A DNA stretch of 64,000 nt, taken from assembly GCF_008728515.1 (NCBI RefSeq), contig NC_044984.1:93295181-93359180 (forward strand). Reading direction: 5' to 3'. Every line of letters starts with the position of its first letter. The stretch's first letter is position 1. The notes under the pieces were generated by a model that ran no database searches, was not told the origin of the DNA, and worked only from the letters and a program-made list of their open reading frames with translations. This DNA comes from Papio anubis (lineage: Eukaryota; Chordata; Mammalia; Primates; Cercopithecidae). Both the position numbers and the translations under genes were made by a program. This document shows positions 1 through 12,662 of the stretch, piece by piece.

Positions 1-1935
1 TGAAAAGGAAGAAGTGAAAGTATCTCTATTTGCAGATTACGTGATCATTATATAGAAAACCCTAACACACACACACACACACACAAATTCAGCAAGATTT
101 CCTGATAGAAGATCAATATACAAGCATTAGTGGTATTTCTATGTATTGACAATGAACAATTTGGAAGTGAAATTAAGAAAAAAAAATCCTTATAGAATAG
201 TATCAAAAAGAAAATGACTAGTAATAGATTTAAAAAAGAAATGCAATACTTTCACACTGAAAACTAAAATATCATTGCAAGAAGTTAAAGAAAAACTAAA
301 TAAACCAAAAGACAACTCATGCTCATGTATCAGAAGACTGCATACATTAAGATGGTAATACTCTCCCAAACTGATCTACAGATTCAATCCAATACCTATC
401 AGTATCTCAGCTGGCCTTATTTGTAGAATTTAATGAGTTGATCCTAAAATTCACATGGAAATGCGAAGGACCCAAGATAGCCATACAAATCTTGAATAAG
501 AAGAACAAAGATGAAGAACTCATACTTCCTGATTTCAAAATCTGATAAAAAGGTACAGCTATCAAGACAGTATAAAGTATAAGAACAGTATTGGTATAAA
601 GAGACACATATAAATCAATGAAAATAATTGAAAGTTCAGTAGCAGGCTTTTACAGGGTCAACTGATTTTCAACAAGAGTGCCAAGGTAATCCAATGGAGA
701 GGAAAGAGGCTCTTCAACAAAGATTCTGGACAACTGAATATACACATTCAAAGGAGTGAAGTTGTATCCTTAGCTCACATGATTCACAAAAATTAACTCA
801 AAATGAGTTATATCTATAGGCCTAGGTGAAAATGCTAACACTATAAAACTTCAGAAGAAAATCTTCAGAATCTTGGATCAGGCATGACTTCTTAGAAATG
901 ACACTGAAAACACAAGTGACACAAGAAAAAATATATAATGGACCTTGTCAAAATTAAAAACTTTGTGTGATTCAAATGATACTATGAAGAAAGTAAAAAT
1001 ATAATCCACAAAAATGGAGAAAATATTTGTAAATCAAATATCTGATAAGGGTTTTCTATTCCTGGTATACAATTAATTGTTATAGCTCAACAATAAAAGA
1101 TAAGCAACCCAATTTTAAAATGGGCAAAGGATTTGAACAGACATTTCTCCAAAAAAATATGCAAATGACCAATAAACACATGAAAAGTTGCACAGCCTCA
1201 CTAGTCATCAGGCAAATACAAATAAAAACCACAATGAAATACCACTTCATTCCTACTAAGAAAGCTAAAATAAAAAAGACAGACCATAACAAATGCTGGC
1301 AAAGATGTGGAGAAATTTTAACTCTCATACCCTTACTGGTGGAATTGTAAAACGGTGCAGCCACTTTGGAAAACAGTTTAGCAGTTCCTCAGAAAGTTAA
1401 ATTTAGAGTTACCATATGATCCAGCAATTCCACTCCTAGGTATACACCCAAGAGAATTGAAAACATATGTCGATAAAAAATTTGTACATAAATTTTTCCA
1501 GCAGCATTATTAAAAATAGTCCCAAAGTCTAAATAACCCAAATGTCCATGAAATGATGAATGGATACACAAGTGTGGTGTACCTATGTAACGGAATAAAA
1601 CTTTGTCAATAAAATGAAGTACTTATACATACTATAATCTGGATGAATCTTGAAAACACTACAATTAAAAAAAAACTAATGAAAAAAAGACCTCATATTT
1701 TATGATTCTGTTTATATGAAATCTCCAGTGTACAGACTGGGGAAAGTAGGGGTGGGGTAGTGAGCACTCATGGATATGGGGTTTCTTTTGGGGATGGTGA
1801 GAATGTTCTAAAGTTAGATGGTTGTGATGGTCACACAACTCTGTGAGTACACTAAAACTACTGAATTGTACATATTAAAGGAGTAAATTTAATGGTGTAT
1901 AATTGCGAATTATATCGCAATAAAAAATAATGTGG
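1..1935 (+). mobile_element. Old LINE-1 (L1M), 3' part: ORF2 reverse transcriptase end, C-terminal domain and 3' UTR
   Basis: The window opens inside the ORF2 reverse transcriptase, at a decayed stretch matching the FADD-YLENP region (1-62). The C-terminal region is clear at 1120-1350, where a 76-residue open segment carries the CWQRCGE half of the ORF2 cysteine motif. The 3' UTR (about 1735-1932) has the typical old-L1 order: a G-rich segment, a 'gaatgttcta' segment, 'ctgaattgtaca', and a final A-rich tail with aataaaa. Stops and frameshifts are frequent, so it is dead. The 5' end lies outside the window. Confidence 0.88.
65..86 (+). repeat. (CA)n microsatellite inside L1
   Basis: About ten CA units interrupt L1 ORF2 sequence directly after the codons for the ...ENP segment, so the repeat grew within the dead element. 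Confidence 0.85.
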
Positions 1936-1944
1936 TATAAATCT

Positions 1945-3955
1945 GGCCACTGATGGTTTTCACCTTCCTTTTTTTTTTTCCTCGCCTGTTGGGACAATTC
2001 ATAAGTTACCACACTGCTGGCAACTCTAGCAGAAAATGATGGTGACAGAAAATGACATTTCAGGAATGGCTTTTAAGGCACCAGGAGCAACAGCCCGAGG
2101 ATAATCAGAGTTGTTAGGCTACTCTCTTACCCCAGAAAGTGAAATCATCCTGATTCTGTCCATCATGGACACTGGTGACTTGAGTTGTTGATGAATGTTC
2201 TGTAAAGTTTAACATCCCCTGCTATACTTTAAACATAGAGCCCAGTCAACCATATCTTTCAAACTCAGGCTATTTCAAACATAACTGAAGTAGAACTTCA
2301 AATTAGAGAAACTTGAGGCCTTCTGGTCACTGGCCAGAGGGGAAAAATTGTTTTTTATGACCTGAAAATGTATTTAGTATGAAAAGAAGATGACTTCTTA
2401 AGATGAGAATAAGAAAGAGGCAAAATAACCAAATCTGAAGTTCTAGGTAAATACAATAAGGCAACTGAATAGACACTCCTTTCTCCTGTTTTGTGTTAGG
2501 ATTATAATTGGGGATTCTATCTCCATTCAATAGTGTTTCTGTACACTTCAAAGGTAAGCTAACTATTTAAGCCAGAAATAGAATACTGTATTACTCTTTT
2601 TACATTGATGTCCTGTTACAACCATGTTTTGTTTTGTTTTGTACCAGAGAAAAAAGAGGACTGAAACTTACGTTGTCAAATATTTCCTAGACACTTTTGT
2701 GTATGACAGGAAGGAAACCTGTTAATACTGCTGTCTCAGGTAATACTGCGTTTTTAGTTAATACTGCCCTTCATCCCTGTGTTTACCCACTCAAGCTTAT
2801 CCTCTCTGTTTTCTGATTGGTTTGTCAACATTCCGAACCAAACTCCATTTTTTAATGGAAAGCCTAAGGAGGCACTTTTTCCCGAGAGAGATTGGTGCCC
2901 CTGATTATACTTACGCAAAGCCTTCTGTGGATTCCTGGGAAGGAACACACCTGTGCATTTGATCTTAACAAGCTCTACATTGTGTTACTCAGGGGTTGCC
3001 TGACAAGAGCTCAGTCCAATGGTGGAACAAATCTACCAACCTCGGTCTTCTCAGCTTTCAATGGCGACACCTGCCTCCGGCCTCTCTCTGCATTCTCCCC
3101 ATTATGATGTGGTTCACCAGACCAGGCAGGAGACCGGGGGGAATCACAAACTAACACAATGAGCTCCTTCGGGTTCTGTGTGTAGCTCTTTGCAATTTCC
3201 CTACTCTGGTAGGCAGCACTTTCCAATCAGCCCTGCAGCTCCACCTCTGAGAATTCTTCATAAAGAACAAGCTTTCTTTAGTCACAGTCACTTGTAGAAG
3301 AAATGTTTTCCTTCATGAGTTGTTTGAAATGCAGTACAGTCATTCTTTGTGTTCTGAAAAGCTCCCACTAAATGATATCATTTAATCCAGGATGCTCAGA
3401 ATACTTAATAATACCTTTGGTTTTGTCTTTCCAAAACAAGTTTTGTGTTTGTGGAAGGAAACAAGTCTGAGGAGTGGCAAGCGGCAAAAGCTTGTATGCG
3501 TGGAATTGTTAGAACAAGAACCATATAATCCTCCCTGTTCTGTACCTACTAAATCTTACAAAGGGTTAGAAAAATAGTATTTCATCTGTCTTTGGCTTTT
3601 TGATAATACCAAATAACATATCAAATGGAAGCAGTCTCATGGTTTCTTCAGATAAGCATTTGCCAAACTAATTTTTATTGCATACTTGTTCCTGTGTGAT
3701 GTTAATATGAATTCCTGGAAACCAGAAAGATCTACATGGTCAAATAAATTTGAAACTTGGATTAAATAAGAATAAATTGATTTTTTTTCTCCCTCAGGGT
3801 TTCACAGAATCTTTAATAATACCAATGTGCTTTTTTTGAACCTCTTAATGCAGCTCTGGTAGACTGACTTTCTGTGTGTGTGTGGTTATTTTATTTACTG
3901 CCAATTTCCTTAAAGTTAGTTCTTATTTAAAAATTATTTGTACAAACACCCAAAC
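1945..3955. other. No recognised repeat or gene; contains a GC-richer patch
   Basis: I see no Alu, L1, L2, MIR or LTR signature. The part from about 2,890 to 3,240 is richer in GC and has several CpGs and a 'ccaatcagccc' CCAAT-type motif near 3,225. Open frames of 60-74 residues on both strands are no longer than chance. An old unassigned repeat or a regulatory element are both possible. Confidence 0.5.
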
Positions 3956-3959
3956 TATT

Positions 3960-6620
3960 TGATTTTTTAAAACTTCTATTTTATTGTGGTAATAGCACTT
4001 AACATGAGATCTACCTCTGTAAACCATTTTAAGTGTACATTATTGCTGACTGTAAATACAATGTTGTACAGTAGACCTCTAGAGCATATTTATCTTGTTT
4101 CACTGAAACTTTATGCCTGTTGATTAGTAACTCCCCATTTAGTAACTCACCAGTTAGTAACTCTCCCTAGCCCTGGAAACCACAATTGCACTCTTTGCTT
4201 CTATGAATTTGACAATTTTAGATGCCTTACATAAGTAGCATTATGTAGTATTTGAATTTCTGTGACTAACTTACTTCACTTAGCATAATGTCCTCAAGGT
4301 TCATCCACGTTGTCACATATTGCAGAATTTCCTTCTTTTTAAAGACTGAATAGTATTCCATTATATGCAACTGTGCATGCATATACCACATTTTCTTTAT
4401 CCATTTGTTGATGGATATTTAGGTTGTTTCTATGTCTCGGCTATAGTGAATAGTGCTGCTGTGAATATAAGAGTGCTAATATCTCTTTAGATCCTGATTT
4501 CAATTTTGGTGGGAGATACATACCCAAAAGAAGATTGCTGGATCGTGTGGTAGACATATTTTCATTTTTTTTAAAGAAACATCTATACTGCTTTTTATAG
4601 CAGTTGCACCATTTTACATTCCCACCAACAGTGTGCATGGGTTTCAATTTCTCCACATTCTTGACATTTGGTGTCTTTTTAAAAAAGTAATACTCATCCA
4701 GACAGGTGTGAGGTGAGCTCTCATAGTGCTTTTGACTTGCATTTCCCTGATGATTAGTGATGTTAAGCATTTTCTCATATGCCTATTGGTCATTTGCATG
4801 TCTTCTTTGGAGAAATGTCTATTCAAGTCCTTAGCCCATTAAAAAAATCGTGTTATTAGGTTTTATTTTTACTATTGAGTAGTAGGAATTCCTTGCATAG
4901 GTTGGAGAATAACCTCATATCTGATATGTGGTTTGCAAATATTTTCTCCCATTCAGTAAGTTGCCTTTTCACTCAGTTGACTGTTTCTTTTGTTGTGCGT
5001 GAATTTTTTTATTCTGATGTAGTCCTACTTATTTTTGTTTTTGTTCCCTGTGCCTTTTGTGTCGTACCCATGAAATCATGGCCAAGACAAATGTCAAGTG
5101 GTTTTTCCTCTATGTTTTCTTCTAGCAGGTTTATAGTTTCAGATCTTTAAATGTTAAATAATAATATTGAATTGATATTTTGTGTATGCCATAAGGGTCC
5201 AGTTTCATTATTTTGTATGTCATGTCCAGTCTTCCCAATATCATTAGTTGAAGAGACTATCCTTTCCCATTGTGTATTCTTGGCACCCTTTGTGATGATC
5301 AGTTGACCATATATGCATGGATTTATTTCTAGGCTCTTTATTCTGCTCCTTTGGCCTATATGTCTGTTTTTATGCCAGTATCATACTATTTTGATTACTG
5401 TGGCTTTGTGATGTATATTGAAATAAGGAAGTGTGAGGCCTCCTTCTTCTTTCTCAAGATTGATTTAGCTAAGAATTTTAGCATTTTGTCTATTTATGTA
5501 AAAAAATGCCATTGGAACTTTGATAGGAATTGCATTTAATCTGTAGATTGTTTTAAGAAATATGAACATTTTAATAATATTAGGTCTTCCAATCCATGAA
5601 CATTTGATAACTTTTCATTTGTTTGTGTCTTGTTTTATTTCTTTTACTATATTTAGTAGTTTTCAGTTTGCTTTCAACTTCTTAGTTGAGTTTATTCCTA
5701 TTTTATCTTTTGGTGCTGTTGTAAATAGAATTTTTCCCCAATTTCTTTTTTCAGATAGTTCATTGTTAGTGTATAGAAATGCAAGCAATTTTTATATATT
5801 GATTTTGTATCCTGCAACTTTACTGAATTCATTTTTTAGTTCTAACAGTTTTTTTTTTAATGGAGTATTTAGAGTTTTCAAATATATAAGATCATGTCAT
5901 CTGCAAACAATGTGGACAATTTCACTTCTTCCCTTTCAGTTTGGGCACTTATTTTCCTTGCCTAACTGCTCTGGCTAGGACTCCCAATATTATGTTGAAT
6001 AGAAGTGGCAAGAGTAGGCATGCTTGCCTTGATTCTAATCTTAGAGAAAAAGCTTTCAGTTTTTCATCATCAAGTATGAAATTAGCTGCGGGCTATTCAC
6101 ATATCACCTTAATTATAGTATGTTGACGCAATTTCTTTCTATTTCTAGTTTGTTGAAAGTTTTTATCATGAAAGGACGTTGAATTTTGTCAAATGATTTT
6201 TCTGCGTCTATTGAGTTGATCATATGATTTTTATCTTTTATTCTGTTAATGTCATGCTAATTGGTTTTCATATGTTGAACCATCCTTGAATTCTACAGAT
6301 AAATCCCACTTGGTTATGGTGCATGATCCTTTTAATGTGCTTTTAGATTCGGCTTGCTAGTATTTCGTTGAAGATTTCTGCATCTATGCTTATCAGGGAT
6401 ATTGGCTGCAGTTTTCTCTTCTTTTGTAGTGTCTTTATCTGGCTTTGGTATCACCATAGTGCTGGTCTCACAAAATAAATTTGGAAATATTCTTCCCTCT
6501 TTAAGTTTTTGGAAGAGTTTGAGAAAGATCAACAATAATTGTTCTTTAAATGTTTGGTAGAATTCACCAGTGAAATAATTTGGTCCTGGCATTTTCTTTG
6601 TTGGGAGATTTTATGATAGA
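3960..6620 (-). mobile_element. Old LINE-1 (L1M), ORF2 reverse transcriptase to 3' UTR, antisense
   Basis: On the minus strand this reads from the ORF2 reverse transcriptase entry (6592-6332, beginning PGPNYFTGEFYQTFKE and including IPKPDKDT) through the FADD region (near 5,890), the C-terminal domain (near 4,800-4,640) and a decayed 3' UTR (4,440-3,960). The reading frame is broken many times. It is 5'-truncated relative to a full L1. Confidence 0.88.
4124..4163 (+). repeat. Three tandem copies of a 15-bp unit
   Basis: The 10-mer ttagtaactc occurs at 4124, 4139 and 4154, an exact 15-base period, within the 3' UTR part of the antisense L1. Confidence 0.8.
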
Positions 6621-6629
6621 CAGTAGACA

Positions 6630-7100
6630 GTCTTGACTCTTGAATGAATATTTATATCTCAAGAAGCTAGTGTTCTGTGAAAGTTTGTGAGTGAACTTTT
6701 AGATTCATACCCTTTAACCTAATGTAATAATTAAGAGAGAAGACTTTGGACAAAAAGTACTGGATTCTATTTGTGGGTCCTCTACCAATTAACTTCATTT
6801 ACAGAATTAGCATAATAATACTTGCTGTAAATAGAGTTGTGAAAATTTAATGAAATATATGTATACCAACTAACAAAACCCCAGGCACTTAGGTGGCCTT
6901 AAATAAATGGTAGCTATTATTGTGTATAAAAAAGCTAGTTTAGTCAACACTTTTTCCAGCAAGAAGCAAGCATTTCTTTCGTTTACAATAATAATTTAAT
7001 GAAATTTCCTAAAATTCCTTCTGCATGATGCAAGAACGATGAAATTATATTCAATGTTCAGTTCAATTTTAGTGGTTAGCACAACTTATGGTATTTTATT
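6630..7100. other. AT-rich sequence without recognised features
   Basis: No gene or repeat signature seen between the antisense L1 and the MIR. Confidence 0.5.
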
Positions 7101-7104
7101 TGTT

Positions 7105-7312
7105 TACGAAAGGGAGAGTAAAGAACATCTATTGAGAGTTTATTTACTACTCATACCAGGCTTATTGAGTAAAAATTATCTAACCCCACTTCACTGATGA
7201 GTATACTTCAGTAAATTGCTAAAGTTCATGCAAAGCATATTCAGTGGCAATATTAGAATTCAAACCCAGGTCCCCTGACTCCAAAGCCAGTGCTGTCTCT
7301 ATACTGCATACC
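7105..7312 (-). mobile_element. MIR SINE, antisense
   Basis: Shows the antisense MIR order: 'tattgagag...ttactactc', 'ccccacttcactgatgag', then 'gaattcaaacccaggtc...tgactccaaagccagtgct'. The core is diverged but continuous. Confidence 0.8.
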
Positions 7313-7336
7313 ACCTTCTTTAAAAATGAACCATTT

Positions 7337-7639
7337 GGCTGGGTGCGGTAGCTCATGCCTGTAATCCCAGCACTTTGGGAGACTGAGGTGGGTGGATCAT
7401 GAGGTCAGGACCTTCCTGGCCAACATGTTGAAACCTCGTCTCTACTAACGATACAAAAATTAGCTGGGCATGGTGGTGGGCGCCTGTAATCCCAGCTACT
7501 CAGGAGGCTGAGGCAGGAGAATCACTTGAACCCAGGAGGTGGAGGTTGCAGTGAACCGAGATCGCGCCACTGCACTCCAGCCTGGCGACAGAGCAAGACT
7601 CCGTAAAACAAAAGAAAACAAAACAAACAAACAAAAAAA
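7337..7639 (+). mobile_element. Alu (AluS-like), full length
   Basis: Starts ggctgggtgcgg, has both monomers, the middle A-rich linker and a mixed A/CA-rich tail (about 7,605-7,639). A weak candidate target-site duplication (aaaaatgaaccattt upstream) is not convincing. Confidence 0.95.
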
Positions 7640-7899
7640 CAATTCATTCATTCTTGTGTGTACATAATAGCTCTCTGTTAACTAAGGCTATTCTATTCTT
7701 CGTTTCAAATCTCCCCTACTCGATCTCAATACAGTAGTCTTAAGTCAATTTAATCCCAGTGATGTTTTATAGTCATTTTCTCAGAATTTCTCTCATGTTC
7801 AGGCAAGGATTACATAATTGAATACAAAATCATGTCTTGTCCAAGTTCTCTTGACTTCACAGGAAATTGTGGTAAGGAGTATAACTCAATGGAGATGAT

Positions 7900-8065
7900 G
7901 TGGGATGGTAGGTGGAACGCTGGCCGGGGCCTTAGGTGTGATCTTGGTCTTTTCCCTGCTTTAACTAGCTGTGTGACCCAGTGAGTTGCTCTGTATCTTT
8001 AGGTCTTAGTTTTCTTACTATTTGCTCTATGTATGTCATGGAAGTTCTGTGAAGAGTAGATTAAC
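7900..8065 (+). mobile_element. MIR SINE, sense
   Basis: The tRNA-related and core parts are visible: 'actagctgtgtgaccca', 'ttgctctgtatctttaggtcttagttttctta'. Confidence 0.65.
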
Positions 8066-8335
8066 TCACTTTTCCAACTCTCCCTATCTGTAGTTGTCTC
8101 AAAGTGGAGGATGAATACCCCAGGGATGAGCAAGATGGTTCATTCAGGTAGAGGAGGATGACAACAAGGAGCACTTATAGGTGCTTTAAAATTTGTTCTT
8201 TTAAAATTTCTGTTTTTAGCATATGTTTTATAATGTATGAACATAGCATTACATTTATGAAAATCATAAACAAACAAACATATATTGAAGATATGTGCTT
8301 TTTTTAATTAATAGGGGTATGTGATAAAAATGTTG
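8066..8335. other. No recognised features
   Basis: Single-copy-looking sequence between MIR and L2; nothing to support. Confidence 0.4.
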
Positions 8336-8337
8336 AG

Positions 8338-9165
8338 GGCCTGGTGGCCTCCAGGATAAAGTCCAAATTCTTCAGTATGGCATTTATGTCCCCTGGGGAC
8401 CCCCTAGCTTCATTTCCTCCCCCATTCCTTCTCCTCCTACTTAATGAACTGAACATACTAGTATGTTTTATAGCTTCACTGTCTTTGCTTATACTACTCT
8501 TTCTACCTGAGACTCCTGAAACCTCTCTCAGTCTCCCACCATCCACTTGAAAGACTAATTTTTCAAGACTCAGCAAAGGAGTTATCTCCTGAATAAGCCC
8601 TTTCCTAAACCACTCAGGTATGCCAGATCACTCCTTCCTTGGGCTTCCACTGTACTGTACACATGCCACCTGTAAGCTGTGTGGAAGTGTGCTTGTTTGA
8701 TTTCATTTACTACTCTGTAGATCTCTGTATTACTCTACACTGCTATAAAGATACTACCTAAAACTGGGCAATTTATGAAGAAAAGAGGTTTAACTGACTC
8801 AAAGTTCCAAATGGCTGGGGAGGCCTCAGGAAATGTACAATCATGGTGGAAGGTGAAGGGGAAGCAAGGCACATCTTACATGGCAGCAGGAGACAGAGAG
8901 AGTGCAGGGGAAACTGGCAATTTTAAACCATCACATCTTGTGAGAACTCCCTCGTGATCACTAGAGCAGCATGGGGGAAACTGTCCCCATGATCCAATCA
9001 CCTCTCACCAGGTTCCTCTCTTGACACATGGGGATTACAATTCCAGATGAGATTTGGGTGGGGACACAGAGCCATACCATATCAAGGGCAACTGCTATGG
9101 CTTCTTAAATCTTTTTTGTTTTAGAACCTAAAATGGTCCCTGGTATGTATTTCATAAATATTGAT
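8338..9165 (+). mobile_element. LINE-2 3' region, sense, split by an LTR
   Basis: 8,338-8,725 reads as the L2 ORF end; the frame at 8,344 begins MASRIKSKFFSM, matching the conserved RIKSKLLSMAYKAL segment. It is followed by typical L2 3'-end text ('tttcaagactcagc', 'tttcctaaacca'). After the LTR the L2 terminus resumes ('aatggtccctggtatgta...ataaatattgatt', 9,110-9,165). No intact product. Confidence 0.75.
8726..9084 (-). mobile_element. Solo MaLR LTR (MST/THE1-like), antisense
   Basis: About 359 bp running from TG (8,726) to CA (9,084). Hallmarks of an antisense MST/THE1 LTR are present: 'aaaactgggcaatttatga', 'tacaatcatggtggaaggtgaagg', 'catcttacatggcagcagg', 'gagatttgggtggggacacag'. No internal sequence flanks it, so it is a solo LTR. 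It interrupts an older L2. Confidence 0.88.
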
Positions 9166-9344
9166 TAGCTATGCAAATAGCAAATAAGCTCTGAGAGTAC
9201 TATAGCATGTTAAAATCTCCAGGCAAATGTTAATAGTCATTATTATTAACCTATGTTAAATTCTCAAAGGTTTCAGTGGAATATCTTTATTAAAAATCTT
9301 GATCAAGAGACGTGAGCAAAACAAAGCCTAACTGACACTTGTGG

Positions 9345-9505
9345 ACACTGGTTTTCAACCCCGGGAGCTTTCAAAAATATCAGTGCCCAGGCTCTGCTCA
9401 TAGGGGTTTTGATTCAATTGGTATGGGATATGGGTCAGGCATCTGTGGGTTTTAAAAGCTCCCCAGATGATTTTCATGTGCAGCGAGGGCTAAGAACCAT
9501 TGTTT
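9345..9505 (-). mobile_element. MER5A-type hAT-Charlie DNA transposon remnant
   Basis: Shows 'ggttttcaacc' at one end and 'ctaagaaccat' at the other (inverted termini), with internal 'ttttaaaagctccccagatgattttcatgtgcagc', the MER5 pattern. Non-autonomous, no coding capacity. Confidence 0.75.
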
Positions 9506-9509
9506 CAAA

Positions 9510-11465
9510 TGTCATGGATAGAAAAAGAAAGGTGTTTGGGAAAACCGAAGGCAGAGTGCTCTTCCAGAAAATGCAACTGCAGTTGTGAAAGCTTCTTTAA
9601 TATCCTGTCTTTGTAAGGTTAAGATGTGTCCTTGGGGCAAGACACACACACACACAAATTGCAGTTATTTATTGAGACCAGACTACTGAGTCACTTCGAT
9701 GAAAACTTGAGAGCTTAAGACTCGCCAGCATGGGCTAAGAATAGATCACATTGCAGAAACCAGAACAGTTTCTTGGAAGGAATGGCTGAAGACACTGACA
9801 AAGGCTGAGCAGAGGATGAACTTGGGAAGTCACCCATCAACTATGGGGTTGGGCAATGTGAAAATGTGCTTACCATTTGCAATGAAATGGAAAAAGCCTT
9901 GGTGAGAAGGCAGTGGAAGTTAATGATAATAAGTCATGTTGAGTTTTAACAAGATAACATACAGGATAACAAAAAGGCAAAAGTTTATTAAGTCAGATCC
10001 TGATTTTGCAACTAACACCGTTTTTCCTCCCTCTCTTTTTCACCTTGGGACTGTTACAGACAGCTGAGTAAGGTGCCAAATTAGACTCAAACTGCATCTC
10101 AGGGTGAAAACTGTGAGTGAGCATCAGCTAATATTATGCTAAAGTGTATGGAATTAGAAGTTTCTATGAAGATGTTTTTGAGAAATCTTATTAGGATTAG
10201 TGCATATATTGTCAATATTGGATTTTATAGAGAATCAGAGTGAATAGTTGGTACATAAGTCATTGTTAATTTGCATCATGGATATCAAAGCCTTCTTGAT
10301 AGAAATTACCTATTTGCATTGCATACTAATTTGGGCATTGCTGTTTTGGAATTGATAAAAGTGTAGCCTGTAAATTGGCTGAAGTTCCTTTTGTGCTAAG
10401 AAAGAATTTGCTAAGCAGATGCATAGTATGCGGTTGGTCACTGCGGTTAATGTTTGTAAGAGAATAAATATTTCCAAGCACTTAAGTGGCATGTGTTACA
10501 AATCACACCACCCAGGGACTAGTTATGAGTCTTGTTTTTTCTTTGAAGTCAGGCAGGCAGGCAGGACCTCTAGTGGCAATGGCTAGTTAGCAGTAAGACT
10601 TCGTGCTAACGTTTTAGAAAGTACAAACTGCACTTCTTTTAAATTCTGATTGATATAATTCAGGTTGATAGTCCCCTTAATAATCCCCCAATAATTTAAG
10701 CTTTGCATATTCTAATTCCCTGGTGTTCAAATTGTCACAAGTTCTCTCTGTGTACATATTTCTGGGAGGAACACTCTTAAAGAAAATGGCTTCAAAGATT
10801 CCCTAGCAAAGTGGACACCTGGACCTGTAAAAGTAATGCTGCCCCTATGATGTGGAAAGACGCCAACAAATGTTTTAATTGGTTCTTCACTTCAGTACTA
10901 CTGATTTTTTCACATTGCACACTGATGCCCCTAAATAGCCATTTGTCCTCTGAATTTTGTCTTTCAAACATGGGTGAGAGATGATTTTGAGAGCAAGTAG
11001 AGAGCTTCTGTACTGGGGAAAAGGGCACAGGGAGGGAGTTTTGACAGATATTTGTGGTGGCCACAGCCCGTGATAAACCAAACCCTGCAGCTGAGTTCAG
11101 GACCCATCCTGAGCAGGCCTGCAGTTACATCTCACCCCTCTCTTCTGCCAGTCGGGTTCCATGGGGTCCACTGGCAGGACCCACTCCAGGCAGGTGTCCC
11201 TGAGTCTCTCCTAACCACCTCCTTCTCCTCCAGGTCTTTGCTCTCTATGTGGCGGGGGCAAGAGGGGAGCAAAGGGCGGTAGTGGCCTATGCACAGACAG
11301 CCAGATGAGAGCCTGACCCTGGGTCACAGGCACACGAAAGGCACAGCCTACTGAGGCACTACTTGGCCTGTGCTGTGGGGAGTGGGGTGCAGAGGGAGAG
11401 AGGAAGAGAGAAGAAAATCCCTTTCTTCTATCTCTAACCTAGGCATCTAGTGCATTTCAGTCCTG
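9510..11465. other. About 2 kb without recognised repeats
   Basis: I recognise no repeat family. 11,050-11,440 is richer in GC (Pu-rich gggag/gagagg stretches, short 64-90-residue frames on both strands) but has no codon structure, splice context or start that supports a gene. Confidence 0.5.
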
Positions 11466-11469
11466 AATT

Positions 11470-11745
11470 CTTTCAGGGCTCAGCTGAAAGTGTTACTTCA
11501 GAACCCTTCTGTGATCAAGGTCAGGCCTTCCATGGGCTTTTTGTAGCTTCCTGTACTTGTCTCTATCAGCACTTATTATTACCATGAATTATTTGTGTAA
11601 ATATTTATTATCTGTCTCAGTGGATGATAAGCTTCATGAGAGCAGAGATTGGTGTCTGTACTATTTATTTTTGAATTCTTATGCAGGAGGCCTGAGACAA
11701 AATGCTAAATAAGTATTTGTTGAATGAGTGAGTGAGGCAACAAAT
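11470..11745 (+). mobile_element. LINE-2 3' end, sense
   Basis: Characteristic order: 'tttcagggctcagctgaaagtgtta', 'cttattattaccatgaatta', 'gataagcttcatgagagcagagattggtgtctgta', then 'aaataagtatttgttgaatgagtg'. Confidence 0.82.
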
Positions 11746-11983
11746 GAATCACTGAGATACACGAGAACATATGCATAAGAATGATCTTTGGAAATAACCT
11801 AGTGTCTAGCAAGAGGAAAACAAATCATGGAGATCCATTTGTTTGAATATGTCATTGAAAGGCGTATCTCAGAAAATATTTACTAACATTGAAAAATGCT
11901 CAGAATGTAAAGTTAAGAGAAAAAAGTAGGACACAAAAATTGACATATGGTAGGATTCCTTTTTCTTTTTTGACATAAAGAAA

Positions 11984-12636
11984 ACACAGATAATTCTTAC
12001 TATTCATGGTAGTTATATTCTATAAGGTCACTACAAACACTGAATTGTGAATACTGAATCATTGCACCTAGGGGAAATACAGAGTTAGGCTCCTAGAAGC
12101 CTCTGGTCACAATGTTTTTGTCAAATGATCAATTTATAACCTTGTTTTATATGTATTTCTATTTAAAGACCTCTTTTTAATATATATTATTGATTACTTA
12201 ATATTGAAATCACAAACAACACCACTGTCACTTATGCCTGAAAGAAGCTTATCTGATAACACACGTTTTCTCAAGACACATCACAGTCTTGCTATGCTTT
12301 GGACACCAGACAGTGCTTCAGCTCTATGCTTGGGGCCATTTTAAACCACAAGACCACTAACAAAAGGCATATAAATATGAAAAATATAGCACTAAGTAGA
12401 TCTTAGAAAAGATACTTGTTTACAGTATGAGAGCTAAAACAAGAAGGCGAGGCATCACCTTGTTTGACTTCACCTGGGCACGTACGCATCAGCCAACTCA
12501 ACTTTTTTTGCTGCTCTGACCATGTGCATGTCCACAAATAACTGAAATGCACTGTGAGTATTGATTTGCGGTTATAATTCAATTTTAGCAAGTAGGGGAA
12601 TTTGCAAATACAAAATCTGTGACTAATGAAGATTGA
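11984..12636. mobile_element. Tigger-like (TcMar) non-autonomous DNA transposon
   Basis: The two ends are diverged inverted repeats: 'cagataattcttactattcatgg' at the left against the reverse complement of 'ctgtgactaatgaagattg' at the right. Internal landmarks ('cacctaggggaaatacagagttaggctcc', 'ggccattttaaacc', 'tgatttgcggttataattcaattttagc') match a MER44/Tigger-type element as I remember it. No transposase frame. Subfamily uncertain. Confidence 0.55.
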
Positions 12637-12662
12637 CAAAATCTGTGACTAATGAAGATTGA
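12611..12662 (+). repeat. Perfect 26-bp tandem duplication
   Basis: Positions 12,611-12,636 and 12,637-12,662 are identical. The unit is the terminal sequence of the Tigger-like element, so the right end is doubled. Confidence 0.95.
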
